Source: CALBPI01 sp039033995 (GTDB taxonomy: Bacteria; Pseudomonadota; Gammaproteobacteria; Steroidobacterales; Woeseiaceae). From it: a DNA stretch of 64,000 bases. The stretch is from assembly GCA_039033995.1 (NCBI GenBank), contig JBCCBP010000012.1, forward strand, positions 16,320 to 80,319, written 5' to 3'. A model generated the notes under the pieces. The model was not told the origin of the DNA. It searched no databases and worked only from the letters and a program-made list of their open reading frames with translations. Below, piece by piece: positions 44,654-53,879 of this stretch. The first letter of the stretch is position 1. Every line of letters starts with the position of its first letter. A program made the position numbers and the translations under genes.

Positions 44654-46225
44654 ATGACACAGCCGATCATCAATGTGGTGTGGTACAAGCGTGATCTGCG
44701 CGTGCAGGATCACGCGCCGCTGGTTGCCGCGGCCGATGAGGGTGCGGTGGTACCGTTGTATATCGTCGAGCCAGAGGTGCTCGGCGCGCCGGATATGGAC
44801 GCGATGCACTACGCTTTTATCGCTGAGTGTCTGGCAGAGCTGCGCGACGACCTGACAGCCCTCGGCGCGCCGCTAATCGTGCGCGTGGGCGACCCGGTGG
44901 AAGTGTTCAATGCAATGCATCAGCAACAACCGTTGGCGCGTATTCTGGCCCATGAAGAAACGGGTAACGCGCTGACCTTCGCGAGAGACCTCCGTGTTGC
45001 CGATTGGGCGCGCGCGCACGGCGTCGGCTTTGATGAATGGCCGAACAATGGCGTCGTGCGTCGACTGGGTACACGTGATGGCTGGTCGTCAATCTGGAAT
45101 CGGCGAATCAACGCGCCGCTGATCGATGCGCCGTCAGCGTTGCGTGCGACGTCGATCGCGCCAGGCCGGATACCCGACGTCGCGGAGTTAAGCCTGAAAG
45201 CTTTGCATCCGGCGGTAGCGACCCGCCGGCAGTCGCAAAGCGGCGGTGAATCGGCGGCGCACGAGACGTTGCGGAGTTTTCTCGATGAGCGCGGCCACGC
45301 TTATCAACGTGAGATCAGTGCACCCGCTAAAGCGCTGCGGTCGTGTTCCCGACTGAGTCCGTATCTCGCGTATGGCGCGCTGTCGATCCGGCAGGTCGTC
45401 GATGCCGCGCTGACGAGCGATCTGCCGAAGCGAGCATCGAGTGCGTTTGTTAGTCGCCTGCATTGGCACTGTCATTTCATTCAAAAGCTCGAATCGCAAC
45501 CGTCCATTGAAACGCAGTGTTTTAATCCGTTGTACGAGTCGTTGCGCGGTGAGCCGGATGCCGCGCGTCTCAGCGCGTGGCAAAGCGGCAAGACGGGCTA
45601 TCCGTTTGTCGATGCCTGTATTCGCGCCCTGCAAACGCAGGGCTGGATTAACTTCCGCATGCGGGCGATGTTGACGTCTTTCGCCGCATATGACCTCTGG
45701 CTGGACTGGCGCAGTTTTCGCGATTTCCTCGCGCGTCAATTTGTCGACTATGAGCCGGGTATTCATATTTCGCAATTGCAGATGCAGAGCGGTGTCACCG
45801 GTATCAACACACCGCGGATGTACAATCCGATCAAGCAGGGTTACGACCACGACCCACAGGGCGATTTCATTCGCTGCTGGGTGCCGGAATTGCGGTCGGT
45901 TCCGACGCTGTTTATCCACGAGCCATGGAAAATGTCACCGCTGGAAATTGCTGAGAGTGGCGTCAGGTTAGGAGAAATCTATCCGCTGCCGGTGGTGGAC
46001 CACACTGAAGCCATTCGTGCTGCGCGAGCTGCTATTGGTGACGTTCGCCGATCGAGCGAACATCACGCAGCGGCGGCCTCGGTGTTCGACCAGCACGGCA
46101 GTCGTCGCGGCCGGCGCGATCGCGTCAGCCAGCGCCAGTACCGGGCACGTCGGAGTAGCGGACAAGATGCCGAGCGGTTCGATTCTCCCAGTGTGGCCGA
46201 CAAGCAGCTATCGCTCTTTGAATGA
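44654..46225 (+). CDS. Cryptochrome/photolyase family protein
   Basis: The start is ATG 44654 (MTQPIINVVWYKRDLRVQDH), where homology to the photolyase alpha/beta domain begins; the open frame extends to 44519 without family resemblance. 523 residues. FAD-site segments: LSPYLAYGALSIRQ, FVSRLHWHCHFIQKLE, GYPFVDACIRALQTQGW and FDPxG-type DHDPQGDFIRCWVPEL. The GVTGINTPRMYNP sequence replaces the common class I APYFRIFNP, placing it in a less-studied photolyase/cryptochrome subgroup. The last about 60 residues are basic, low-complexity. Repair versus photoreceptor role is open. Confidence 0.9.
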   Translation: MTQPIINVVWYKRDLRVQDHAPLVAAADEGAVVPLYIVEPEVLGAPDMDAMHYAFIAECLAELRDDLTALGAPLIVRVGDPVEVFNAMHQQQPLARILAHEETGNALTFARDLRVADWARAHGVGFDEWPNNGVVRRLGTRDGWSSIWNRRINAPLIDAPSALRATSIAPGRIPDVAELSLKALHPAVATRRQSQSGGESAAHETLRSFLDERGHAYQREISAPAKALRSCSRLSPYLAYGALSIRQVVDAALTSDLPKRASSAFVSRLHWHCHFIQKLESQPSIETQCFNPLYESLRGEPDAARLSAWQSGKTGYPFVDACIRALQTQGWINFRMRAMLTSFAAYDLWLDWRSFRDFLARQFVDYEPGIHISQLQMQSGVTGINTPRMYNPIKQGYDHDPQGDFIRCWVPELRSVPTLFIHEPWKMSPLEIAESGVRLGEIYPLPVVDHTEAIRAARAAIGDVRRSSEHHAAAASVFDQHGSRRGRRDRVSQRQYRARRSSGQDAERFDSPSVADKQLSLFE

Positions 46226-46275
46226 CATCTCTCGCTCGCGTAATCTTGACGCAATCAAATCGATAGGAGCTTGAG

Positions 46276-47139
46276 ATGCGGCTCGTGAGTTTTCGTCAGG
46301 ACCAGACAGCGAGCTACGGTGTCGTTACGGCCGCCGGTGTGATCGATGCCGGTCAGCGGCTACCGCAGTATGCCAGTCTCCGCGATGTTATTGCCGCCGA
46401 CGCCATCGACTCCCTACGGAATCTGGCGCAGGATTTCGGCGCAGACTACGCCTTGGACGATATCGAGTTCTTGCCGGTTGTACCCAATCCCGACAAGATT
46501 TTTTGTGTCGGAATTAATTACCGACCTCACGTCGAAGAGACCGGGCGCGATATCCCGAAATATCCGGTGCTGTTTACGCGCTTTGCGGGCAGTCAGGTGG
46601 GGCACGAGCAGTCGATGGTCGTGCCGTCTCTGTCGCACCGATTGGACTATGAAGGTGAGCTCGCGGTGGTTATCGGTCGGGCTGGGCGACATATCCCGAA
46701 GCACGGTGCGCTGCACCATGTGGCGGGTTACGCGATTTTTAACGATGGTTCAGTCAGGGACTACCAGCGCCACTCATCGCAGTTCACGCCCGGCAAGAAT
46801 TTCGCGCGTTCGGGTAGTTTTGGTCCGTGGTTAACGACGTCCGATGAAATCGGTGATCCGACCACGCTGGAACTGACGACGCGTCTGAACGGCGAGCGCA
46901 TGCAACATGCATCCGTCGCCGATCTGATTTTCGATATTCCGTATCTCATCGCCTACATTTCATCGTTTTGCGACCTTCTGCCTGGCGACGTCATTGTCAC
47001 CGGTACGCCCGGCGGTGTGGGCTATGTCCGCAAACCGCCGCGGTATCTGCAGGCCGGCGACACGGTCGAGGTCGATATCAGCGGTCTCGGTGTGCTGCGC
47101 AACTCCATCGTGGACGAGGTGAACGCGCTTGGCCAATAG
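46276..47139 (+). CDS. Fumarylacetoacetate hydrolase family protein
   Basis: 287 residues, AGGAG ribosome site. The FAH C-terminal fold starts at PDKIFCVGINYRPH; metal ligands E and E in LDYEGELAVVIG and D in IFNDGSVRDYQ are present, and the fold ends GDVIVTGTPGGVGY. Likely an acylpyruvase or ring-cleavage product hydrolase. No aromatic degradation genes are adjacent. Overlaps the next gene by 11 nt. Confidence 0.92.
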   Translation: MRLVSFRQDQTASYGVVTAAGVIDAGQRLPQYASLRDVIAADAIDSLRNLAQDFGADYALDDIEFLPVVPNPDKIFCVGINYRPHVEETGRDIPKYPVLFTRFAGSQVGHEQSMVVPSLSHRLDYEGELAVVIGRAGRHIPKHGALHHVAGYAIFNDGSVRDYQRHSSQFTPGKNFARSGSFGPWLTTSDEIGDPTTLELTTRLNGERMQHASVADLIFDIPYLIAYISSFCDLLPGDVIVTGTPGGVGYVRKPPRYLQAGDTVEVDISGLGVLRNSIVDEVNALGQ

Positions 47140-47566
47140 CGATCGGACCGTTATCGGTTGGCGTGAATGGGCCGCGTTACCCGCATTGGGGGTTGCACGT
47201 ATCAAGGTCAAGATCGATACCGGTGCGCGCACCTCGGCGTTGCATGCAACATCGATCGAACCATACGAAACGGACGGCGAACAGCGCGTCCGATTCCGTT
47301 TGCAACCTGGGCGAAAGGACACGACGATCATGCCGGTTCGCGACGCACGGGTTGTGGATACGCGGGACGTTACCAACTCGGGTGGTCAGGTTGAACAACG
47401 CTACGTGATCGAGACCGACATTGTATTGGGCGAGCAGCGCTGGCCGATCGAGATGACGCTCACATCGCGTGATACGATGAAATTCAAAATGTTACTCGGT
47501 CGCACCGCCATGCGCGGTCGTTTGATCGTCGATCCGCAACGTTCGTTTCTGACCGGCCGACGCTGA
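47129..47566 (+). CDS. RimK-associated retropepsin-like protease (RimB/COG4067-type)
   Basis: TTG 47129 inside the end of the FAH gene, with GAGGTGA upstream, gives 145 residues. The aspartic-protease-like motif KIDTGARTSALHA lies near residue 30 and the second conserved block is KMLLGRTAMRGRLIVDP. This family is encoded beside rimK and in Pseudomonas the RimB protein of this type modulates RimK-dependent ribosomal protein S6 modification. Start codon less certain than identity. Confidence 0.85.
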   Translation: MANSDRTVIGWREWAALPALGVARIKVKIDTGARTSALHATSIEPYETDGEQRVRFRLQPGRKDTTIMPVRDARVVDTRDVTNSGGQVEQRYVIETDIVLGEQRWPIEMTLTSRDTMKFKMLLGRTAMRGRLIVDPQRSFLTGRR

Positions 47567-47596
47567 TCGCGTCGGCATCACGTACTGGAGCCCCCA

Positions 47597-48502
47597 TTGA
47601 GAATCGCGATTCTTTCTCGCAACAAGAACCTGTATTCAACACGCCGTCTCGTCGAAGCTTGCGAGTCACGCGACCACGAAGTGAGAGTGATCGACCACTT
47701 GCGTTGCTACATGAACATTGCGTCGCACAAGCCCGCTGTGCACTACAAGGGTGAGCCGTTGGCGCCGTTCGATGCCGTGATTCCGCGTATCGGCAGTTCT
47801 GTGACCTTTTATGGCACGGCTGTCGTTCGTCAGTTCGAGATGATGGGAACGTTCACGTTGAATGAGTCGGTCGCCATCAGTCGTTCGCGCGATAAACTTC
47901 GCTCGCTGCAATTGATGTCGAGGAAAGGCATCGGCATGCCGGTGACAGGCTTTGCACACTCCCCGGACGATACGTCGGACCTGTTAAACCTGACCGGGGG
48001 CGCACCGGTTGTGATCAAGCTGCTCGAAGGTACGCAGGGCGTTGGTGTCGTGCTTGCCGAAACCAGCAAGGCCGCTGCCAGTGTGATCGAGGCATTTCGT
48101 GGCATCAATGCGAACATTCTGGTCCAGGAGTTCATTAAGGAAGCGGGCGGTGCAGACATTCGATGTTTCGTTGTGGGCGGAAAAGTTGTCGCATCGATGA
48201 AACGGCAGGCCAAAGACGGTGAGTTTCGCTCCAACTTGCACCGCGGGGGGTCAGCGACGCTGATCCGGATTACGCCGGAAGAACGCAGCACGGTGGTGCG
48301 CGCGGCAAAAATCATGGGCCTGAATGTGGCGGGTGTCGATATTCTTCGTTCCAATCATGGGCCGGTCGTGATGGAAGTGAACTCCTCACCTGGCCTTGAG
48401 GGGATCGAAGAGGCGACCGGAAAAGATGTGGCTGGCATGATCATCGAGTTCATTGAAAAGAACGCACGTCCCGGTCGTACGCAAACGAAGGGTCGCGGCT
48501 AG
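47597..48502 (+). CDS. rimK: RimK-type ATP-grasp glutamate ligase
   Basis: 301 residues from TTG 47597 with TGGAG 7 nt upstream; family starts usually read MKIAILSRN as here (MRIAILSRNKNLYSTRRL). ATP-grasp motifs: VVIKLLEGTQGVGVVLAE, VQEFIKEAGGADIRCFVVG, RSNLHRGG and VMEVNSSPGLEGIE. It ligates glutamates to the C-terminus of ribosomal protein S6 (E. coli). Sits between the RimB-like protease and an AstE-like deacylase, a recurrent trio. Confidence 0.95.
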   Translation: MRIAILSRNKNLYSTRRLVEACESRDHEVRVIDHLRCYMNIASHKPAVHYKGEPLAPFDAVIPRIGSSVTFYGTAVVRQFEMMGTFTLNESVAISRSRDKLRSLQLMSRKGIGMPVTGFAHSPDDTSDLLNLTGGAPVVIKLLEGTQGVGVVLAETSKAAASVIEAFRGINANILVQEFIKEAGGADIRCFVVGGKVVASMKRQAKDGEFRSNLHRGGSATLIRITPEERSTVVRAAKIMGLNVAGVDILRSNHGPVVMEVNSSPGLEGIEEATGKDVAGMIIEFIEKNARPGRTQTKGRG

Positions 48503-48506
48503 CACG

Positions 48507-49532
48507 ATGGCCCCTCAAAAAGATATCCGAATCGGCGACAGTGTGGTCAAGGCGGGTGAGCGGCGCGAAGTGCATCTGCCCGTTGCAGACTTATATACAC
48601 ATTCCGAGCTGTCGATGACCGTCGAGGTCGTCAACGGTAAGAAGCCTGGGCCCACGTTGCTCGTCTGTGGTGCGATTCATGGCGACGAGATCAATGGCAC
48701 GGAGATCATCCGCCAACTGTTGCAGTCGTCGTCGCTCAAGCGGCTGCGCGGCGCGTTGATCGCTGTACCGGTGGTGAACGTTTTGGGGTTCCTGAACCTG
48801 TCTCGCTACTTGCCGGACCGGCGCGATTTGAACCGCTCGTTTCCAGGGTCCGCCAAAGGTTCTGCAGCGAGCCGCGTCGCACACATTTTTTGCCGCGAGT
48901 TGTTGTCGCAAGCGGACTGCGGTATCGATTTGCATACAGCTGCCGTGCATCGTAGCAACCTGCCACAGATCCGCGCGGACCTGAGCAACAATGATCTGGC
49001 AGAACTGGCGCGCGTTTTCGCAGCACCGGTGATTGTGAATGCCGAGAATCGGGATGGTTCGTTGCGTGGCTACGCCGCAGAGCTTGGCAAACCGCTACTC
49101 GTTTACGAAGCGGGCGAGGCACTGAGGTTTGATGAAGTGTCGATCCGCACTGGCATGCGCGGGGTGCAGCGCGTGATGCGCCATCTGGGGATGTTGCCGG
49201 GCCGGGCGCCGGCGAAGTTTGGAGAACCGGTGATTGCACACGACAGCGCGTGGGTGCGAGCAGCCCAGAGTGGAATGGTGATCCGACGGGCTGCGCTCGG
49301 CACACGCGTCAAGAAAGGCGATCTGATCGCAGAGATTTCCGACCCCTACGGCAGTGAGCAGGTGGTTGTCGAATCACCGCACGACGGGATCGTTATCGGC
49401 AGCACTCAACTGCCGCTTGTGCATGAAGGCGACGCGTTGTGTCATATCGCAACATTTGAGGCGACGTCCGCGGCGGAACAAACCGTCGCTGCGTTCCAGC
49501 AGCACCAGCGGCAATTCGGCTACAGCGAGTGA
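48507..49532 (+). CDS. Succinylglutamate desuccinylase/aspartoacylase family protein
   Basis: ATG 48507 is 4 nt after the rimK stop; the in-frame ATG 48453 lies inside rimK. 341 residues, M14-type zinc fold: GAIHGDEINGTEI (H and E ligands), RDLNRSFPGS and IDLHTAAV (H ligand). A C-terminal beta domain resembles biotinyl carriers (GMVIRRAALGTRVKKGDLIAEI). Likely a deacylase or carboxypeptidase acting on the products or targets of RimK. Confidence 0.9.
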   Translation: MAPQKDIRIGDSVVKAGERREVHLPVADLYTHSELSMTVEVVNGKKPGPTLLVCGAIHGDEINGTEIIRQLLQSSSLKRLRGALIAVPVVNVLGFLNLSRYLPDRRDLNRSFPGSAKGSAASRVAHIFCRELLSQADCGIDLHTAAVHRSNLPQIRADLSNNDLAELARVFAAPVIVNAENRDGSLRGYAAELGKPLLVYEAGEALRFDEVSIRTGMRGVQRVMRHLGMLPGRAPAKFGEPVIAHDSAWVRAAQSGMVIRRAALGTRVKKGDLIAEISDPYGSEQVVVESPHDGIVIGSTQLPLVHEGDALCHIATFEATSAAEQTVAAFQQHQRQFGYSE

Positions 49533-49614
49533 GTCGCTTCGATAACCGCTGGCCGAGCGGCAGACGTGCATGCCGTTCGACGGTCTAATTGCGTAACGCG
49601 AGGAAAGAGAAACG

Positions 49615-51123
49615 ATGAACCCCTATGTCCGCGCTACTAGTCTGGCCCTTGTTGTGATGTTGTCGGCCTGCGCGTCGCGACCGGATGCTGTTACGGCCGT
49701 GGCAACGAATGCGACAACGGCAGCATTGGATCGCATCTGCGCACGTGACGGATTGCCCGTCGGCAGTGCTTGCCCGGATGGTGGTCCGTCGGCACCGCGC
49801 AACGCGGTGATCGAAGTGAATCCGGATGCTATCGCTATCGCGCAGTCATTAGACCAGCGCGGGTCGACCGGTCGCCTGCATGGCGTGCCGATTCTGTTGA
49901 AGGCCAACATTGAAACGGGCGACGCGATGACGACAACGGCAGGCGCGCATGCCATGGCGGGTTTCGTTGCGGATCGCGATGCGACGCTCGTCGCAAACCT
50001 GCGCGCGGCTGGTGCGGTTATTCTTGGCAAAACCAACCTGAGCGAGTGGGCAAACTTTCGCTCGAATGACTCGGTCAGTGGTTGGAGCGGTCTTGGCGGG
50101 CAGACGCACAATGCGATCGATCCCGCACGTAACCCGTGCGGCTCGTCGAGCGGCTCCGCCGTCGCGGTCGCTTTGGGCCTCGTCACGATGACGGTGGGCA
50201 CGGAGACCGATGGATCTATTGTTTGCCCGGCAGCCATTAACGGCATTGTTGGTATCAAGCCGACATTGGGCCTTGTTAGTCGCGCGGGCATCATACCGCT
50301 GGCGCACAGCCAGGATACGGCGGGGCCGATGGCCGCAAACGTTGCAGACGCGGCGATGTTGTTGAGCGCGATGGCCGGAAACGATCCAGCGGATCCGGCG
50401 ACTGACGAAATACCGTCGGGCATGCTGCCTTTGCGTTACGCGCTTGATGAAAACAACCTGCAGGGCAAGCGAATCGGCGTGTTGCGTAGTTTTTATGGCA
50501 GCGGCAAATACCCGGCCGTCGAAGCGGTATTCTCACGCACGCTGGAGGTGTTGTCGGCTGCAGGCGCAACGCTCGTTGATCCTCTAGCGATCGATACCGC
50601 CGACATGGGAGATGCCGAGTACACAGTGTTGCTATATGAGTTCAAGCATGACCTGAATACCTACTTGGCAGCACGCGGTGCGCCGGTTGACAGCCTGTCT
50701 GATGTCATCGCGTTCAATACGGCAAACGCCGCTTTGACGATGCCCCACTTCGGGCAGGATATCCTGATCGCTGCTGACGCGATGGGCAGTCTGGACGACA
50801 CCGAGTATCGAACAGCGCTAGACACGTCTCGGCGTATTGCTCGTGAAGGCATCGACGCTGCCATGCAAGCGCATGGACTCGATGCGCTGGTTGTACCGAC
50901 GAATGGGCCTGCGTGGCTCACCGATTATGAGAACGGCGATGCGTTTGAGGTTGGCAGTTCATCACTAGCGGCCGTGTCCGGCTATCCGTCGATTACGATC
51001 CCGGCAGGCAAAGATGGGGTATTGCCGCTTGGCGTTAGTTTGGTCGGCGGTCGCTGGCAGGATGCGGCGCTGATCGAAATGGCCTTTGCGCTCGAGCAAG
51101 CGCTGGCGAGGGCAATGCCATGA
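49615..51123 (+). CDS. Exported amidase-signature lipoprotein
   Basis: 502 residues. Lipobox MLSACA. The amidase catalytic triad is complete: K96 in ILLKANIETG, the cis-Ser in CGSSSGSAVAV (about S178) and nucleophile S201 in TETDGSIVCP. It would hydrolyse amides on the periplasmic side. The mature N-terminus LDRICARDGLPVG is unusual. Convergent with the dienelactone hydrolase gene. Confidence 0.9.
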   Translation: MNPYVRATSLALVVMLSACASRPDAVTAVATNATTAALDRICARDGLPVGSACPDGGPSAPRNAVIEVNPDAIAIAQSLDQRGSTGRLHGVPILLKANIETGDAMTTTAGAHAMAGFVADRDATLVANLRAAGAVILGKTNLSEWANFRSNDSVSGWSGLGGQTHNAIDPARNPCGSSSGSAVAVALGLVTMTVGTETDGSIVCPAAINGIVGIKPTLGLVSRAGIIPLAHSQDTAGPMAANVADAAMLLSAMAGNDPADPATDEIPSGMLPLRYALDENNLQGKRIGVLRSFYGSGKYPAVEAVFSRTLEVLSAAGATLVDPLAIDTADMGDAEYTVLLYEFKHDLNTYLAARGAPVDSLSDVIAFNTANAALTMPHFGQDILIAADAMGSLDDTEYRTALDTSRRIAREGIDAAMQAHGLDALVVPTNGPAWLTDYENGDAFEVGSSSLAAVSGYPSITIPAGKDGVLPLGVSLVGGRWQDAALIEMAFALEQALARAMP

Positions 51124-51167
51124 TGGCGCCCGTGAGTGACGGCACTAGCCGCAGCGATCAGTCTCGC

Positions 51168-51893
51168 TCACGAATCGGCGAATAGTTCGTCCAGAAAGTG
51201 CACTGTCGCCTGCCAGGAGCGCTGGTCGGCAATCGCATCGTAGACCGTGCCGTTCGCGGGGTTGTCAGCGGCGGGCGACGTGAATGAATGCATGACGCCG
51301 CCATAAGCATGCAGTTGCCAATCCGCGTTGGCGGCCGATAGTTCTCGGCTCACTGCGAGCACGTCATCCGGCGTTGCCATCGGGTCGTCCCAGCCGTGCA
51401 ACATTAAGATCTTGCTGGTGATACGTCCGACATCGAGGTTGGCCGGTGGTGTAAACAGGCCGTGAAAACTGACGGCGCCGCGGACGGGCGCACCGCAGCG
51501 GGCCATATCGAGCGCACACAGGCCGCCGAAGCAGTAGCCGATGATAGCGCAACGCGTTTCATCGACCTCGGGCTGAGCCTGTAAGGTTGCTAACGCCGCC
51601 AGCAAACGTGCTTGTAGTTCCGCTCGATCATCCAGCAACGGTTGCATGTTCGCCGCGTTTTCTTCGGGACTGGTGCCGAGCACACCGGCCCCATAGACAT
51701 CCAGCGCAAAGCCTGCGTAACCCAGCGCAGCAAGCCGCTCGGCCACGAGGCCGTCTTGCGGCGAGCGCCCGGCCCAATTGGGTGCGATCAGAATGCCAGG
51801 CCGCCGCGTCGTATTGTCGGCGTCGACAGCCAGTTCGGCTCTGAGTGCCAGCTCGCCGTGTTGGTAATCGATCAGGCGGGATTGAATGTTCAC
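51168..51893 (-). CDS. Dienelactone hydrolase family protein
   Basis: 241 residues of the alpha/beta hydrolase fold with Cys nucleophile C121 in IIGYCFGGLCAL, Asp about 169 in LHGWDDPMA and H202 in VMHSFTSP. Dienelactone hydrolases and general esterases share this triad; the substrate is open. No signal peptide. Confidence 0.9.
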   Translation of the reverse strand: MNIQSRLIDYQHGELALRAELAVDADNTTRRPGILIAPNWAGRSPQDGLVAERLAALGYAGFALDVYGAGVLGTSPEENAANMQPLLDDRAELQARLLAALATLQAQPEVDETRCAIIGYCFGGLCALDMARCGAPVRGAVSFHGLFTPPANLDVGRITSKILMLHGWDDPMATPDDVLAVSRELSAANADWQLHAYGGVMHSFTSPAADNPANGTVYDAIADQRSWQATVHFLDELFADS

Positions 51894-51962
51894 GATGATG
51901 CTACTCCCCTCGTTTATCAGGCACGTCGACCGCGATCGGCTTGCACGACCGTAGACCCGGGG

Positions 51963-51991
51963 TTGGCCGCGCCGCCTGCAGCATGTACTAT
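51963..51991 (+). promoter_or_regulatory. Promoter of tRNA-Pro
   Basis: TTGGCC (51963-51968), 17-nt spacer, TACTAT (51986-51991), 12 nt before the mature tRNA. Confidence 0.65.
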
Positions 51992-52003
51992 TCCGCTCCT
52001 AAT

Positions 52004-52080
52004 CGGCGAGTGGCGCAGCCTGGTAGCGCACCTGTCTCGGGGTCAGGGGGTCGGAGGTTCGAATCCTCTCTCGCCGACCA
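52004..52080 (+). tRNA. tRNA-Pro (anticodon CGG)
   Basis: 77 nt with encoded CCA. The acceptor stem CGGCGAG/CTCGCCG is perfect; D arm GCGC...GCGC, T loop TTCGAAT. The anticodon loop CTCGGGG gives CGG. Position 31-39 in the anticodon stem is a T-T mismatch. A short T-run follows. Confidence 0.96.
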
Positions 52081-52107
52081 ATTTTTCCCCAACCGGACAA
52101 CGCAAGC

Positions 52108-53154
52108 TTAAGAACGCCGCGAAATCGACAACGCAGCGATGGTGGTCAGCGCATCCTTATAGGGTGATCCCGGTAGGCCATCGATGGCGTTGATGGCATT
52201 GTCCACGGCTTCGTGCGCGCGCTCGCGCGTGTAATCCAGCGCACCTGTGGCACGAATTGCAGCGCCGATCTGGTCGAGTCGCTCAACACCGCCATTGACG
52301 ATGGCATCGCGAATCATCGTGCGTTGTTCTTCGTTGCCCTCGCGAATGGCATAGATGAGCGGTAGTGTCGGTTTGCCCTCCGCAAGGTCATCGCCCAGGT
52401 TTTTGCCAAGCTCTTCGGCGCTCGCGTCATAGTCGAGCAGGTCGTCGATTAGCTGGAACGCCATACCTAACTCACGGCCGTATTCACGCAGCGCGGCCAG
52501 GGTGGCTTCCGATTGGTTGGTAATGACACCGGCGATCTCCGCGCCAGCCTCAAACAGACGTGCCGTCTTACGGTAGATGACCTGGCGGTATTGATCTTCG
52601 CTGGTGTCTGGCTCACGCACATTCATGAGCTGCATCACTTCGCCGGCAGCGATGGTATTGGTCGCATCGGCAAGAATGCGCATGACGCGCATATCGTCGA
52701 TATCCACCATCATCTGGAACGCTCGCGAGTACAGAAAATCGCCGACCAACACGCTCGCCTGATTGCCGAATACAGCGTTGGCAGTGGCACGACCCCGTCG
52801 GCGGTCGGAACTATCCACGACATCGTCGTGTAAAAGAGTTGCGGTGTGGATATATTCGACGATTGCCGCCGCCTGTACCGCGTCATTGCGCTGGCCCGGC
52901 TGATAATGCATGGCCCGAGCAGCGAGCAGTACGATCAACGGTCGCAGCCGTTTGCCTCCTGCGGTCACGATATACGAGGCGACATCGGACACTAGCGGGA
53001 CGTCGCTCGCGAGACTTTTGGCGATCAACGCATCGAGTGACTTGAGGTCGTCAGAACAGAGCTCGCGGATATCATCGATCGACGACAATGCGAAACTTTC
53101 AGAGGCTGCGTGCATCTGTGAATAATGCCTTAAATTCGCGCATTTATCGACCAT
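52108..53154 (-). CDS. ispB: Polyprenyl (octaprenyl-type) diphosphate synthase
   Basis: Trans-prenyltransferase with the two Asp-rich motifs LLHDDVVDSSD and LIDDLLDYD, plus GGKRLRP and LVGDFLYSRAF. It makes the ubiquinone side chain. ATG 53154 has AAAGG 7 nt upstream (348 residues); ATG 53115 gives 335 residues, closer to the E. coli N-terminus but without a ribosome site. I give the longer form with low certainty on the start. Divergent from rplU, the standard gammaproteobacterial arrangement. Confidence 0.95.
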   Translation of the reverse strand: MVDKCANLRHYSQMHAASESFALSSIDDIRELCSDDLKSLDALIAKSLASDVPLVSDVASYIVTAGGKRLRPLIVLLAARAMHYQPGQRNDAVQAAAIVEYIHTATLLHDDVVDSSDRRRGRATANAVFGNQASVLVGDFLYSRAFQMMVDIDDMRVMRILADATNTIAAGEVMQLMNVREPDTSEDQYRQVIYRKTARLFEAGAEIAGVITNQSEATLAALREYGRELGMAFQLIDDLLDYDASAEELGKNLGDDLAEGKPTLPLIYAIREGNEEQRTMIRDAIVNGGVERLDQIGAAIRATGALDYTRERAHEAVDNAINAIDGLPGSPYKDALTTIAALSISRRS

Positions 53155-53252
53155 ACCGGGACCTTTGCGAGCAGTAATCGACAAAGGGTCGACGCGTCTG
53201 CTGGAGGTGTGGTTGCGTGCCGCGATACGAGGCAAAAAAATGCAGCCTCTGA

Positions 53253-53281
53253 TTGACGCATGCGACTGATCCGCTTACAAT
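53253..53281 (+). promoter_or_regulatory. Promoter of rplU-rpmA
   Basis: TTGACG (53253-53258), 17-nt spacer, TACAAT (53276-53281): a near-consensus sigma70 promoter. It leaves a leader of about 178 nt before rplU, in which I see no assured regulatory fold. Confidence 0.82.
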
Positions 53282-53465
53282 TCGCGGTCTTTTGATCACG
53301 GGCGGTCTGCTCGTCGACGCTGTAGTACACGGCTCGATTGGTAACCGGACTGCGGCCAGCGACGCCAAAATGCGCGCAGTAATGCCGATCGATGTGATTT
53401 AACTTATTGATTTTAAAGATCGCGGAGCCTTCCAGAAGCGCTCACGCGGATGTGGAGCAGACAAC

Positions 53466-53822
53466 ATGTATGCGGTTTTTCGTAGTGGTGGTAAACAGTA
53501 TCGCGCCAGCAAGGGTGCCAAGCTGAAGATTGAGAAGCTGGATGCCGAGCAGGGCGCCGCTGTCGAGTTCGATCAAGTCTTGCTGGTCGGGGATGGCGCT
53601 AACGTCAAAGTCGGGTCACCGCTCGTTAAAGGTGGCAAGGTCAAAGCGAAGGTCATCGAAACGGCCAAGTCCAAGAAAGTGACGGTGATTAAGTTCAAGC
53701 GTCGTCAGAACTACATGCGTACCAAGGGCCACCGTCAGTGGTACACCGAGGTCGAAGTGACCGGCATCACCGGTGCGCCGCGAGCCAAGAAAGCAGCGGA
53801 CACGGGCGGCGAAGAAGAGTAA
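53466..53822 (+). CDS. rplU: 50S ribosomal protein L21
   Basis: 118 residues: MYAVFRSGGKQYRASKG start and the L21 signature KFKRRQNYMRTKGHRQ. A C-terminal Lys/Glu extension (ARAKKAADTGGEEE) goes beyond the about 103-residue E. coli protein. Co-transcribed with rpmA (57 nt apart). Confidence 0.98.
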   Translation: MYAVFRSGGKQYRASKGAKLKIEKLDAEQGAAVEFDQVLLVGDGANVKVGSPLVKGGKVKAKVIETAKSKKVTVIKFKRRQNYMRTKGHRQWYTEVEVTGITGAPRAKKAADTGGEEE

Positions 53823-53879
53823 TTCCGGGGCCACCGTACCTGCGGTGGCGCTAACAGATTCAGATTGAGGTAAGACACG

